Assembly: GCA_903813345.2 (NCBI GenBank)
Contig: CAIIXF020000007.1
Location: forward strand, 13,434,714-13,498,713
DNA: 64,000 nt
Direction of reading: 5' to 3'
DNA from: Owenia fusiformis
Lineage: Eukaryota; Annelida; Polychaeta; Sabellida; Oweniidae
Shown: positions 1 through 11,400 of the stretch, piece by piece
Layout: each line of letters opens with the position of its first letter
How positions within the stretch are numbered: the stretch's first letter is position 1
Made by a program: the position numbers and the translations under genes
Notes under the pieces: generated by a model
Databases searched by the model: none
What the model was told of the DNA's origin: nothing
The model's input: only the letters and a program-made list of their open reading frames with translations

Positions 1-127
1 AAGGATGGACGATTAAAGTTATTTGTATATAATACTGAACGATATGAATAAAAATAAATAACTAAAGTTTCAAATGTTGTTTGCTATTTACATTCATTTA
101 CAAATGTTTGAATATGTATGAACATTA

Positions 128-412
128 GTTAGCATTACCTCATTAGCATCTGTTAGCATTATCATTAGCATATGTTAGCATCTGTTAGCATTATCATTAG
201 CATCTGTTAGCATTAGCATTACCATTAGCATCTATTAGCATCATCATTAGCATATGTTAGCATCTGTTAGCATTAGTATCTGTTAGCATTAGCATTACCA
301 TTAGCATCTATTAGCATCATCATTAGCATATGTTAGCATCTGTTAGCATTAGTATCTGTTAGCATTAGCATTACCATTAGCATCTATTAGCATTAGCAAC
401 TGTTAGCATACA
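128..412. repeat. TTAGCA-type short tandem repeat array
   Basis: Imperfect array of the hexamer TTAGCA with interspersed TC, TG and AT variants (for example CATTAGCATCTGTTAGCATT). A higher-order block of roughly 80-90 bp containing ACCATTAGCATCTATTAGCA is repeated at about 228, 297 and 371. It ends about 100 bp before the start codon of the ATPase gene, so it lies in that gene's 5' flank. No promoter role can be shown from sequence alone. Confidence 0.9.
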
Positions 413-511
413 TTTAAATTAGCATTATTGAACATGCCTTTGAACACATATACATAACAGAATGAAATTATGAATTGCATCCATTTTGTTATCAGTCTTT
501 GAAGCGGTAAC

Positions 512-2062
512 ATGTATTACTGTCATTGTGGTAAAGAATTTAGACATGCTTCAAGTTTAGCGAGACACAAAGGCATGCACTCTGCACAAGGTAAAGAAGA
601 CATACATGTAGGTATGAACAAAGTGTTGCATCACCCCTTTACCATGTTGGTCACTGGCCCCACAGGCTGTGGGAAAACTACCTTTGTCAAGCAACTTTTG
701 GAAAATGTAGAGCAACGCATCCAACCCCCTCCACAGCGTATTATCTGGTGTTTTGGACAATGGCAACCACTTTACATAGAGATTAAGAACACACATCCTG
801 GAATAGAATTCATGATGGGAATTCCAGATGATTTAAACAGTCCAGATTTCTTAAATCCTAGAGTGCGTAATTTAATGATTGTTGATGACTTGATGTCAGA
901 TGCTACCAAAGACAGGAAGATCTCTGATTTGTTTACTAAAGGGAGTCATCACAGAAACCTGAGTGTAATCTGTTTACTGCAGAATATCTTCCATCATGGA
1001 AGGGAGAATCGAACCATCAGCTTGAATACACATTACATTGTACTGTACAAGAATCCAAGAGATCAAAACCAAGTAAGAGTACTTTCTCAGCAGATGTATC
1101 CTGGGAACAGTCACAAACTCTTAGATGCTTATAATGCAGCTACTCTAAAACCATATGGGCATTTACTGATTGATCTAAAGCAAGAAACCCCAGAGCATTT
1201 AAGACTGTGTTATGATAAGACTCGTCAAACAATGAATGAGCATGATAGTAGTCATCTAAAGGGAGAACCATTTACTAAGACAGTACAATCCAATGACATA
1301 GCACTACCATATGATTTGAATTCTATTGAAAACCCATTTAAAGAGATGTCACAGTATGATACTTCAATAATGAAACCTCCATATCAGTTCACTGCGAGTA
1401 TAAAAGATACTATCCCCAGCAACGTTATGCATTCTGACAACAAAAATTACAACATGAAAGAAATATGTCATTGTGACTATTGTGGCGTCATGTTAATATC
1501 AAGAATGGATCTACAGAATCATATCCAAAACTGTCCATTGAATGAAGATATAGACGACCCTCCAATGAAGAAGGTATGCACTGAAGGGTTTCAGGAAAAC
1601 CCTGTGTATATACGGCTAAAGGATAAAGCTATTAATAAATTTAAAGATCAAATTGAAGAACAAGAGGCAAAATATATAGACAAACAGAAGGGGAATTCTG
1701 AGTATGATAGAAGATATATGGCGAATCAAAAATTCCTACCCAAAATAAGAGAAACGTTTAAGACATACTACAAATATTTAGTTGAAGATTTACTAGATTT
1801 ACAATGTAGTCCAACACATAAAGAAATCATGGTAGACATCCAACAATTAATGAGTACAGGCATACCATTTGAAGATGCTTTTAAGAAGACCATGTTACAC
1901 CACAACTATATGACAGAAGACATTATTAATGTAGGACTTTATGATGATGCAAATGTTTCAGATGAATCGTATACTGACTCTAGTGACAATGACGAAGCTA
2001 GTGAATCTAGTGATAATGAATCTGATGAAACCAATGATTCTGCTAGTGATAATAAAGATTAA
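512..2062 (+). CDS. A32-like packaging-type ATPase with two zinc fingers (virus- or Polinton-derived)
   Basis: Uninterrupted 516-codon, single-exon frame. Residues 4-23 form an atypical zinc finger (C4, C6, H19, H23). A P-loop ATPase follows: Walker A GPTGCGKT at residues 49-56, Walker B LMIVDD at 121-126, and a downstream LLQN segment (155-158) placed like the polar sensor of FtsK/HerA-type ATPases. A second finger-like motif (C321, C324, H337, C341) follows, then a charged helical region and an acidic Ser/Asp/Glu tail (about 480-516). The fold matches A32-like genome-packaging ATPases of large DNA viruses and of Polinton/adintovirus-class elements, which translocate DNA into capsids. No capsid, protease, polymerase or integrase frame is visible nearby, so this is an isolated remnant, a domesticated gene, or the edge of an element that continues left of the window. 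Family placement is by motif; the function is inferred. Confidence 0.8.
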   Translation: MYYCHCGKEFRHASSLARHKGMHSAQGKEDIHVGMNKVLHHPFTMLVTGPTGCGKTTFVKQLLENVEQRIQPPPQRIIWCFGQWQPLYIEIKNTHPGIEFMMGIPDDLNSPDFLNPRVRNLMIVDDLMSDATKDRKISDLFTKGSHHRNLSVICLLQNIFHHGRENRTISLNTHYIVLYKNPRDQNQVRVLSQQMYPGNSHKLLDAYNAATLKPYGHLLIDLKQETPEHLRLCYDKTRQTMNEHDSSHLKGEPFTKTVQSNDIALPYDLNSIENPFKEMSQYDTSIMKPPYQFTASIKDTIPSNVMHSDNKNYNMKEICHCDYCGVMLISRMDLQNHIQNCPLNEDIDDPPMKKVCTEGFQENPVYIRLKDKAINKFKDQIEEQEAKYIDKQKGNSEYDRRYMANQKFLPKIRETFKTYYKYLVEDLLDLQCSPTHKEIMVDIQQLMSTGIPFEDAFKKTMLHHNYMTEDIINVGLYDDANVSDESYTDSSDNDEASESSDNESDETNDSASDNKD

Positions 2063-2090
2063 TTAGATTATGTGGTACTTTTGTTTGTAA

Positions 2091-2096
2091 AATAAA
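2091..2096 (+). terminator. Candidate polyadenylation signal of the ATPase gene
   Basis: AATAAA 29 bp after the stop codon, in an AT-rich stretch. Its position suits a very short 3' UTR that ends before the 43-bp tandem array. Confidence 0.45.
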
Positions 2097-2159
2097 TGCA
2101 AACAAATTAAACAATATTGTACATTAATTTTTTCTCAGTTATTTAGTAATTGATGTTTG

Positions 2160-2445
2160 ATTTTTAAGATAACAATGATGTCATGCGCATCTTATCTCTC
2201 ACCCATTTAAGATAACAATGATGTCATGCGCATCTTATCTCTCACCCATTTAAGATAACAATGATGTCATGCGCATCTTATCTCTCACCCATTTAAGATA
2301 ACAATGATGTCATGCGCATCTTATCTCTCACCCATTTAAGATAACAATGATGTCATGCGCATCTTATCTAACACTCATTTAAGATAACAATGATGTCATG
2401 CGCATCTTATCTAACACTCATTTAAGATGAAAGCCCCATCCAATT
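2160..2445. repeat. 43-bp tandem array with an inverted repeat in every unit
   Basis: Six head-to-tail copies of a 43-bp unit containing GATGTCATGCGCATC. The core recurs at 2177, 2220, 2263 and onward at 43-bp steps. Each unit carries AGATAA and TTATCT as outer inverted arms and ATGCGCAT as a central palindrome. The last two units replace CTCTCACCC with CTAACACTC, so the array has diverged from one side. Degenerate TTATCTCC-type remnants continue to about 2520. It starts about 100 bp after the ATPase stop codon. Confidence 0.92.
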
Positions 2446-5400
2446 AAGTTATCTCCTAATCCCCATTCAATTAATTTATCTCCTGCTCATCTATATCTCC
2501 TGCTCATCTTTATCTCTCAGAGATTTTGAAAGCCCCGGGCCCGTGGCGGCCCGTGGCGAGCCAGAACCTGACATTTTATATCTACTCCTTGTATAGTAAG
2601 TAATTTTATATCCATGGGAGACGTAATATACAAAATTACTTAAGAAATATATGGTTTATATTAAAAACTAAAACTAAAAACTGGTTAGCAAATAAGAAAT
2701 TGAGCCTTGTTTTGCACGTAGATTATTAGCGAAATAAAGGATAAATCTCACATTTCACTTCCCATATAATATTTAACTGATATTAGACATGATTAGAACC
2801 TGGCATTGTCTTTCAGTTGATAATTAAGAACGTTACATCACTTGTCCTTTCTCACCTTTCCAATTGACACAAAGTTGAACTTGATATTTGACAGTTGGAT
2901 CAAGACACAGGCCTTTCGGGTTAATTCTTTACAAAACTTAAATTCGTTTTGGCAAACGTAGCCATTTTTAATGATATATGTTGAACCAGGCCCAGAAAAA
3001 CGGAATATTATGCATACAGTTTTGAATACGTCTTTGTAATATTTAAAAGTAAATGGGTGTACTTTATATTAGTTGCATAATAGTCAGACATGACCCAACA
3101 CACTTGGCTAAGGTCAACCACATAATGTAGAGAGAGAGACGATAAGAACATTTGCAAATAAAGGGATATTTCAATTGGATCATTCATTGATCTCTCAGCT
3201 TATGTGATTTATGTCTACTTTTGACGACTTTCGTAGTTTATATTCAGTGTTCAGAAAGGCAAAGAATACGAATGAAAATGAAGACTATATATGGTATGGT
3301 AGACATACTTGATGAACAAACAAATAATTTAGTAAATTAATTTTGGTTTATTTTTGTAAATATTTGTTGGCAATCAGTTCTATTTTTCATTCACTCAATT
3401 CCTCAAAACTTCGATATGATTAATTTATTCAACGATATTTGGTTTCTCGGAACCATATACGTACATCTTGATCGATCAAGGTATTACACATATGACTGAA
3501 GGAATACACTGTTTTAACAGTATGATATAACTCAGTGTGTTGATAGTTTTTGAAGCTTGATAATAAATAGATAGTCTGGCATGTCTATTAATCGACGGCG
3601 TCCATCATCGCGTGGTCAATCAGTACGCGCATGTGCAACCCTCTCGTCGATTCCTGAATAATCGATCTCTAACAGGTAGCCAGGCATACGAAATACATCT
3701 ATAAAAAAGACTTCACCTTTTGTGAAACATTCTTTGTACCTGGTACGATAGACTGAGTTTTGAGACGATCGATGTATTTCTTTCAAAAACACGCAAAGTA
3801 TGTCATGGAAGAAACGTCACTTGTAATTTACAACGCTTTTGAATCATTTAATGTTATTAAGATGTGAGTCACTGTTCTGTAATGAAAGGGAATTTTAAGC
3901 CCTTTCTTTTTGAATTTGAATTGAACGATAATTGCTTTGGGCATAAGCTAAGACTAAGATGGTCGAGGTCACTTTAGCTAAGACGATGCTTGGGGCTGGA
4001 CCTCAATGGTCGAGGTCAATATAGCTTGAGGATTGGTCATTTCCTTCATCGTGAATTCCTTAGACGTACCGATAATTGTTTCATGTTTGCCAAAATTAAA
4101 CTTTGTCTAGCACTTGTAGTTTGATAAACAAATTGAGAAACTAAACGCCAAATACGCATAGTGCAATTGAAAACCATGTAAAAGAGCTGATCTGATGAGA
4201 AATTGAGAAGCTAGACTACTACTGAGAAGTTTATTAAAGCTCTCTATGAGGTTTGACCTAGTCGGACGTCAGACTGACCACTAGACCCTATCAATAAATA
4301 GAACTTAAAACTGGCAATTGCTTGACTTTATGGAAAATTGGTCTCCGTCTGATCATGCTTGAAACATTTTGGTGTATGACCAATTGATCAATTGGCGTTC
4401 ATTTTCTGCTTTGGATGCAGATTTGTAGTTTTGATAGATGTGACCGAGAACATTTTCCTGGATTGGTTTTTAGGATGATAAACACCTGGTGTAATTTGTT
4501 CATCATGAATGATTCGCGACTCGGGGGTACCGATATCATTTTCAGATGCTTTATTAGCTCCATCTCATGTTTATCTGTTAATAGTTTGTACCTTTGGTCA
4601 TGGGGGTCGCTTATTCTTTCTTGAACTATTTTATCAAATATCCCAAGATTGAAATTCGAGTAATGCATAATGTGTTTAGTATTAAATTGCTTGGCCTTTA
4701 ACCTCACGGTTCGTATTAGTAATGTCCTGGAGCGGGTACACGGTCAGGGGCGCACACTTGTAATTCAAGATTACTTCGTCTTCGCCGGAGATAAGTGTTC
4801 ACTGTATACATTGTTAGATATCCCTACGCTTAGTAAACAACTCTCCTCTTTTGTAGGGTCATAACTTGTGCGATAATTATTATCTGTATACAATAGTGAA
4901 TTTATATTCAATCATTATTGACATATCTATGTTCTGTCCAGAGAAAAATCTCCGATGTCACATGTGTAAACACGAAGAGAGTTTGTATGTCACGTAGAAA
5001 GTTTATATGACACTTCACCGTGTCAGGACATTCAGTTCCCACAGAATATGTTTAATTATTCAAATAAATTGTAATTCATCAATAAAAACTAAAAGAACAT
5101 GTATTGAGTAGACTTGCCTTTGACTTCGTTAAAGTCCCCGTCTAAAGTTTGAAAATATTTTTTTATCATTCATTTACTATTATGACTTAAAAAGTTATTT
5201 CCGAGATTTTTTTTAAAATGTTGTGAGTTCATTTCTCAAATATTCAAATTTCCCGCCATTTTTAAAAAACGTTGACATTTTTTAATCATCAAATATTTCT
5301 TAATGCATTTAAAAAAGATTATCTTTTTAACACCAATGCAAAAACTTTTTGAAATTTTTCGATGTCAATCTTTTCTAAATATGCTAGATATCAATAATAA

Positions 5401-8400
5401 ACCAATGTTGATTGTCTAACCAGGTTAAAAGGAAGAATATAATAATGTTTTAGATATCATTGTACCATTGGTTTCTATGAGAACTAAAATTTTGAAATGC
5501 ATTTTTTCGGAACCATTTTCATGCACTGATGAGTTCATTTCTCGCTTTTTATGAACCGATTTTCTTAATTTTTTCAGCAAAAAACATGCGAGGATGAATG
5601 CTATACATTGGTATGGATTGTGGCTTATTAAAAGACATGCGTGACCTCTATAAGTTCGTTTTAAATAAATTCACAGATTTTTGAACAAAAAGTCCTTCAA
5701 AAACCACTTTTTCAATTTTAAAAAAGGTTTCAATTATCACACTTTGATAATTATTATAAGCCAAAGTGGTTTAACTTTTTATCTTATAGACATTGCTACG
5801 TAATTAATAACTGTAACCACAATTAGAAAAAGTTTATGGGAAATGGTGCAACTGTACACTCATTTCATTCGAGAGACCGCCATTTTGTTTACCATTTGAC
5901 GAGAGTTCATTATTTGGTTATTTCGTAATTGCAATATTGTTGAAAATAAAATATAAATGATATTGATCATTATATTGTTGCGTTGTTATCACGTTGTCAG
6001 AACAATTATAAATAGAAATTATAATTTGACAAAATAATCTCTTAAACTGAAATAGTTATTTGTATGTTCACGGAGAAAATATGTTCGTTCTAATGTCTAT
6101 GTTTGAAGAACCAATTTACATTAGTGAATGTTAAAAGTGTGTGCCATATAATTATCTTTGTCAAATAAATCTGAAAATGATAATAGTTTGAGAGGACATT
6201 TCGAACAATGGATCCTCAGACCAGGTCAATGTCAGATAGTTTACAAAAGGAACAAAGAATCGTTGCAAACATAAATAGGTCAAGAACAATGAGGCGGAAC
6301 CTGAACAAACGTTTTAAAAACAAAGATTTATGATTAAAAAGGATGGTAGTTTAAAAACAAATTTAACTACAAGTGCATCTGTTCAGTCGGAAATGTGGTC
6401 AAAGGTCAATGGAACAATACAAACTGTGAGAATTATGGCAATTATTCCCCATTCAAAAGGTAGAAAAGCAAAAAATAGTAATAAAGAAATTGAAGATCAG
6501 ACAAAAAATGTCATACACGCGCTTCGATTATGCTTTAACCTTGATTTTTCAACTGGTCATCAAGTACAGCTTAAAAAAATCGGAGGCGTTAATTAATTCC
6601 ACCTGACAGTACTGTTTAATGAATGGACGAAAATGACCATTACTAGCTTCATGAGTGTTTATCTTCCCAAACTAAAAAGTCTGGACTATGTTTGTTGTGG
6701 TATGGAAATTAGATTCACCATCTAAATCCCCGGGGGCGAATTTACATACTTCGTTATGTAACACTCCTTTGCTTCTGGTCAACACAAAGAAACAAGACTC
6801 CATCCAAAGTGGTCAGTACTCTGACCTAGAAAATTGATACTTATTATGGGAAACTAACGATGGCAAGAACTTAGATGTGTCTCATAAATCTGACTGGCAT
6901 GCCTTATGTAGGCCACCTGGTACGTATCTGAAGATTTATGTGTGCAGTATGACCTAGACGGATGGAAAAAGTTGCATAACCCAGAAATTTGGGGAAACAA
7001 GAAATGGTTTATGTTGCCAAATGTACTGTAGTATCGTTACTTGGCGTCCCCGCCAGGACAAACAAATGGCATCTGGTTTTATAGTCATCTTATTTTCCTA
7101 ATCCTCATACTGGCATTTAAATAAAAATAATCTTGCCGTGATATATAATATAGAGATTCAAAACAGTTTCATTGATTATGAGGCCTACTTGCTAATTAAC
7201 ATGAGTATAATTTCAAACTATTTCAATCGAATTTTTTTTGTCAAATCCATTTACAAAAGTTCATTCAAATGGTAGTTTTACTGTTTATTTTTTATGTATT
7301 CGAATCTTATGGCACATTATTAGTTCGCGGATGGATAATATGCTTGTATACCGTAAGGAGGTCGGTACTTAAGTCAAGATGGTCTGACCTTTTCTAATCT
7401 AAGAGCAGGATATTCTAACCAACTACACCTCGCACTGACGTAGATGGTTGCCATGGTATCAATCTAACCAGCTACTATTTCCATTCATTATGCAGAGTTT
7501 TCAAAGATACCTTTCAGAGATGTGTTTTAGTAATCATCGCAGATTGAAGTTTCTATGAGATCAAACGTACTTAAAGGTTGTATGTAATTCAAAACATGTT
7601 TAAAACATTTGAATGGTATTTTTGAAGAATATTGATTAGCCCCCCGGCTTTCATTTTAGTTTTCAATTGATTGTCCGGTCATTCTGGGATGCCAAGTTCC
7701 ATTAAGTACTCACGCCTCCCATGTTTGCTTAATAATATGATTTACAAAGCACTTATATCTAACAAGTGTAATTTAGCCGATCTCGAGGTTTTCTTGACCG
7801 ATGGGTTAATCTACTAAAAGCTAATCAACTCTCAATTTATATTATGAATTCAGATAACTACCCGCGGCCTGAAGTGAATCCAACATTTCATTTATTTGTA
7901 ATTTACATTAATTAAATAATTGTATTTATAGAGTATTTGTTAAGTTGATTCCTTTGCATTAGTTTAAATTGAATCGAATGTGGCAGCAAATTATACTAGA
8001 AATTGATTCAGATAACTTTGTATTTTTGCGCTTTTTCGATGCACTTTCATGACATTGCATTGTTTTATAGGCTTTATAGTTTTGTCCTATGGTAGGTCAT
8101 CGAGAGCTTTAGATAAATATGTAGGTCAGATTAGCATGTGGGTTTCGATGATGAATTGGTATTTTCATGGTCTGCTTCATGTTCCAAATGGGAACAGCGC
8201 AGAGCAAATTCAGATTTCTATGAAAATGGTTTTTACATTTAAAGTAATTCGTGGAAAGTCCTCATAAAGATTAATTTTTTCATTTCGACGACGTCACTTT
8301 GTCAAACAGTCGCCACTTTCATATTTGATAAATATTTATATTTGTTGTATGACCCGATGGGAACAGAATTCAGTCATTGAATTGGAACTGACATTTCAGC

Positions 8401-11400
8401 CCCTGGAGTTGAACAGAATTGCCTCGCTGCACTCTCGCTGCAATCTCAATACTGGAGGTGAGCTGTTTTCTAATGCTAGTGAGGACTTGTGACTGCGTCC
8501 CGAGACGGTCACCGGTCACCGGTCAATTTATATTAGATGTCATGACACCCCACGGACATACGAATAGAAAAAGTAGACTGAAAAATGACCTGATCAACTT
8601 GGCCCTGCTGGATAAAAGATCATTTTACAGGAGCCATAATTTTAGATCTGCCGTGTTTACCAAGATGTACACTGCTGGTTTAGATGTCCATCAAAGCTCG
8701 CCTTTCTCTCACTGGCATTGGTCCGATTATTATGTCTTGGACCATGAGTTGTACATTTGGAAAATACACCCCAGCATACCAATGCAAGACACCAGCTATA
8801 AATAGCACTGTATCCTGTTTCTAAAACAACCAAATGCTAACTTCTCGTTTGACTTTCCATGGTCAGCTTGCAGCCACCTTGGTTTGTTTCTGCCCATTCT
8901 AATAAAACCAAAGCAAAATGTATCTTCAGAATTGAAAGGCTATTTCTGAACTAAAAGCTCTTCTCGATTTGTTGAAATATTGTTGTCAACATTCGTTCCG
9001 ATTTCATCTCATCAGATAAGTTGCAGATTCTATTTGACCTATCAGTTTCCAAAAACAGACAGACTAAGACATGTAAGAGAGACAAACTCTCTTACGAAAT
9101 AAAACCCCAAAACCTACATAAAAGCTGAAGGGCAAAACAAGAAAATCAAAAATATTCTAAATGGGAAAACAAGTATCCTACATGCACAAAAGGTCATCGT
9201 GACACCATTAAATAAATTACGACATTGATTAATCATAAAATATAATTAAATTTATTTCCCTTCGTTAATCATCATAAATTCATAATGGGTCTTTTGAAAA
9301 GTATCACGAACAGTGACCATTCGATTTCAATCAATTTTGATGGAAATGAAATAATTAAAAACTTGCCGCATACGAATATACATTGGCCAAACCTTGATTG
9401 GATATGGGCTTGAATCTTTTGTTTTTAATAACAAAGTATCATGTATCCTATGAATTATATTACGAATAACTTGTACTGGTGCCTAATGAGCACGATAATG
9501 AAAACGATTATGGCTCAAAGGATTGATGGCCAGCCATAAGAGCTCAGACAGCGAAACATATTTTCCAATCATTGTACTAGACTCTACAACTATTTTCCAT
9601 TAGAGAAAAATAGACAGCCATCCATCAGTTTTCGTCATCTCTATGTCAAACAACTGGTCATTTGCACTAAGGTTTCAATTGAATAGACTCCTGGCCAAGT
9701 GAAATATACTTTTGTGAAAGGTTCACTAAATCGACCATGCATATACGACTACTAATCAGGATCAATTTTAATGTTTTATTGGCGTTTTGCTATAGGAGTA
9801 CGGTCAGAAGTTAGTAATATTGACAACCTGACACAACAGGGGATAATTATTTCCGTAAACTACCGTGTCTTAGCTGACTGCGCTTTTTAGAAAATATAAT
9901 TGATAGTCAGCAAACGGGTAGAAAGTTGTAAACGATTTTTCATGCCTATTTTTACATTAGGACAGACAAGACAGCCTTAGAGCATGGTCATTTCGTTTTT
10001 CTAGGTTATGTTAACATTTTACAGCGGAGAGATACAGGATGACCTTTGACATATGGTGCAACCCACTGGGAAAAAATTCCGTCTGGGAGAACAAATACTA
10101 ACCATCTGTTTTATTATAGCATACCTATGTGAACATACTTTTTATATGCATTCTACGTGATTATTCACGATGGTAGCTCTAGGTCAATCGCGTGGCGAGG
10201 AGCTGATGTAAAGCATAATCTATAAATTAGATAGACATTATCGTTTCATTATTACATGTCCTTTTTTCGACACATGCTTGAGCAAAGAAAAAGAACAGAA
10301 TATAGTATAGAAAAGAACTCATTTTAAATTTTTGATACCGTTGCTTTCTTCTGTACATTTATAAATAATTTTGAAAATGATTTTTATACTACAGTTTTTT
10401 TTCACAGATTAATTTTACAACTTTTCTGATTACCATTATGGTCTACTCCTGACGAGTATTTATGAATTATTAATCATTTTAAATTCACTATTATTCCCAG
10501 TGAAATGCGATTATATTTTAATGAAATGGAAATATCCATCGTAGTTTTTTACTGTTGAAGATAGAGGAAACATTTATGTTGTAGTACATGCGTTTATTTC
10601 GTATTAGTAATGATTTTCGATCTGTAAAATTGTAAACTAGCAAACGAATGTTCTTCTGTAACGGTTTCCTGTGAAAGTATACGCGTGAAACAGAAGGATT
10701 GATTATTTTCGTCGGAACTACTTCCATAGCATTTGCATATTATTATAATAACGAGAACAAACAATTCAACAAAATGATTTACGTGTTTGAAATATACAAA
10801 ATCGTTCAGTTTGATTCAACCATGAATATCCATATATTTTGCACTTTTGAACCTTTGCAACGGGAGAATGATAGTTGTGATGCCACTCGATTTGTCGCTG
10901 ATTTTGGTAACCCTACAATGACGGTTAATCACAATTAAAATATAAATACTCGATATAATGATCGGTCCCCCATGAATACCCGGCATATACGATGAGAAAT
11001 ATTGCATCTGGTAATTATCTTGGCTAGGGCGAGGTAGGGTCAATGAAAAAAAGTTACATATCGATCAATTTGAATTCCACTTTCAACATGTTGCAAATCA
11101 TCATCAATTGACAGTCATGTTTTCTCAAATATGTGTTGAATTATTCATAATATCGATTTTTACTGTCCATCTTTTGTTTTAACGATTTTCAGTAATTCCT
11201 GGAATACTATACTTTTATTTCAAGCTATAGTTGAACTAATGGCAAAGCTTGTTAAGCGACAAAAGTACTATATTTATGGCGCATTAGCAAAATAGTTCCG
11301 GTCGAATGGGTCAACACACATTGACCGAGCACTGAATGGTCATGCAGACATAAAAAAGCTTGACTGTATTTATATGCATAATAGTTTTAAATAAATGACT

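Noticed and set aside
4399-4707. 102-codon minus-strand frame, briefly considered as a reverse-transcriptase fragment
   Set aside because: No YxDD or other conserved RT motif and no flanking retroelement features.
8419-8805. 128-codon frame in the gene-poor region
   Set aside because: It opens at TTG rather than ATG, shows no recognisable motif and has no splice-linked neighbours. Kept only as part of the unannotated stretch.
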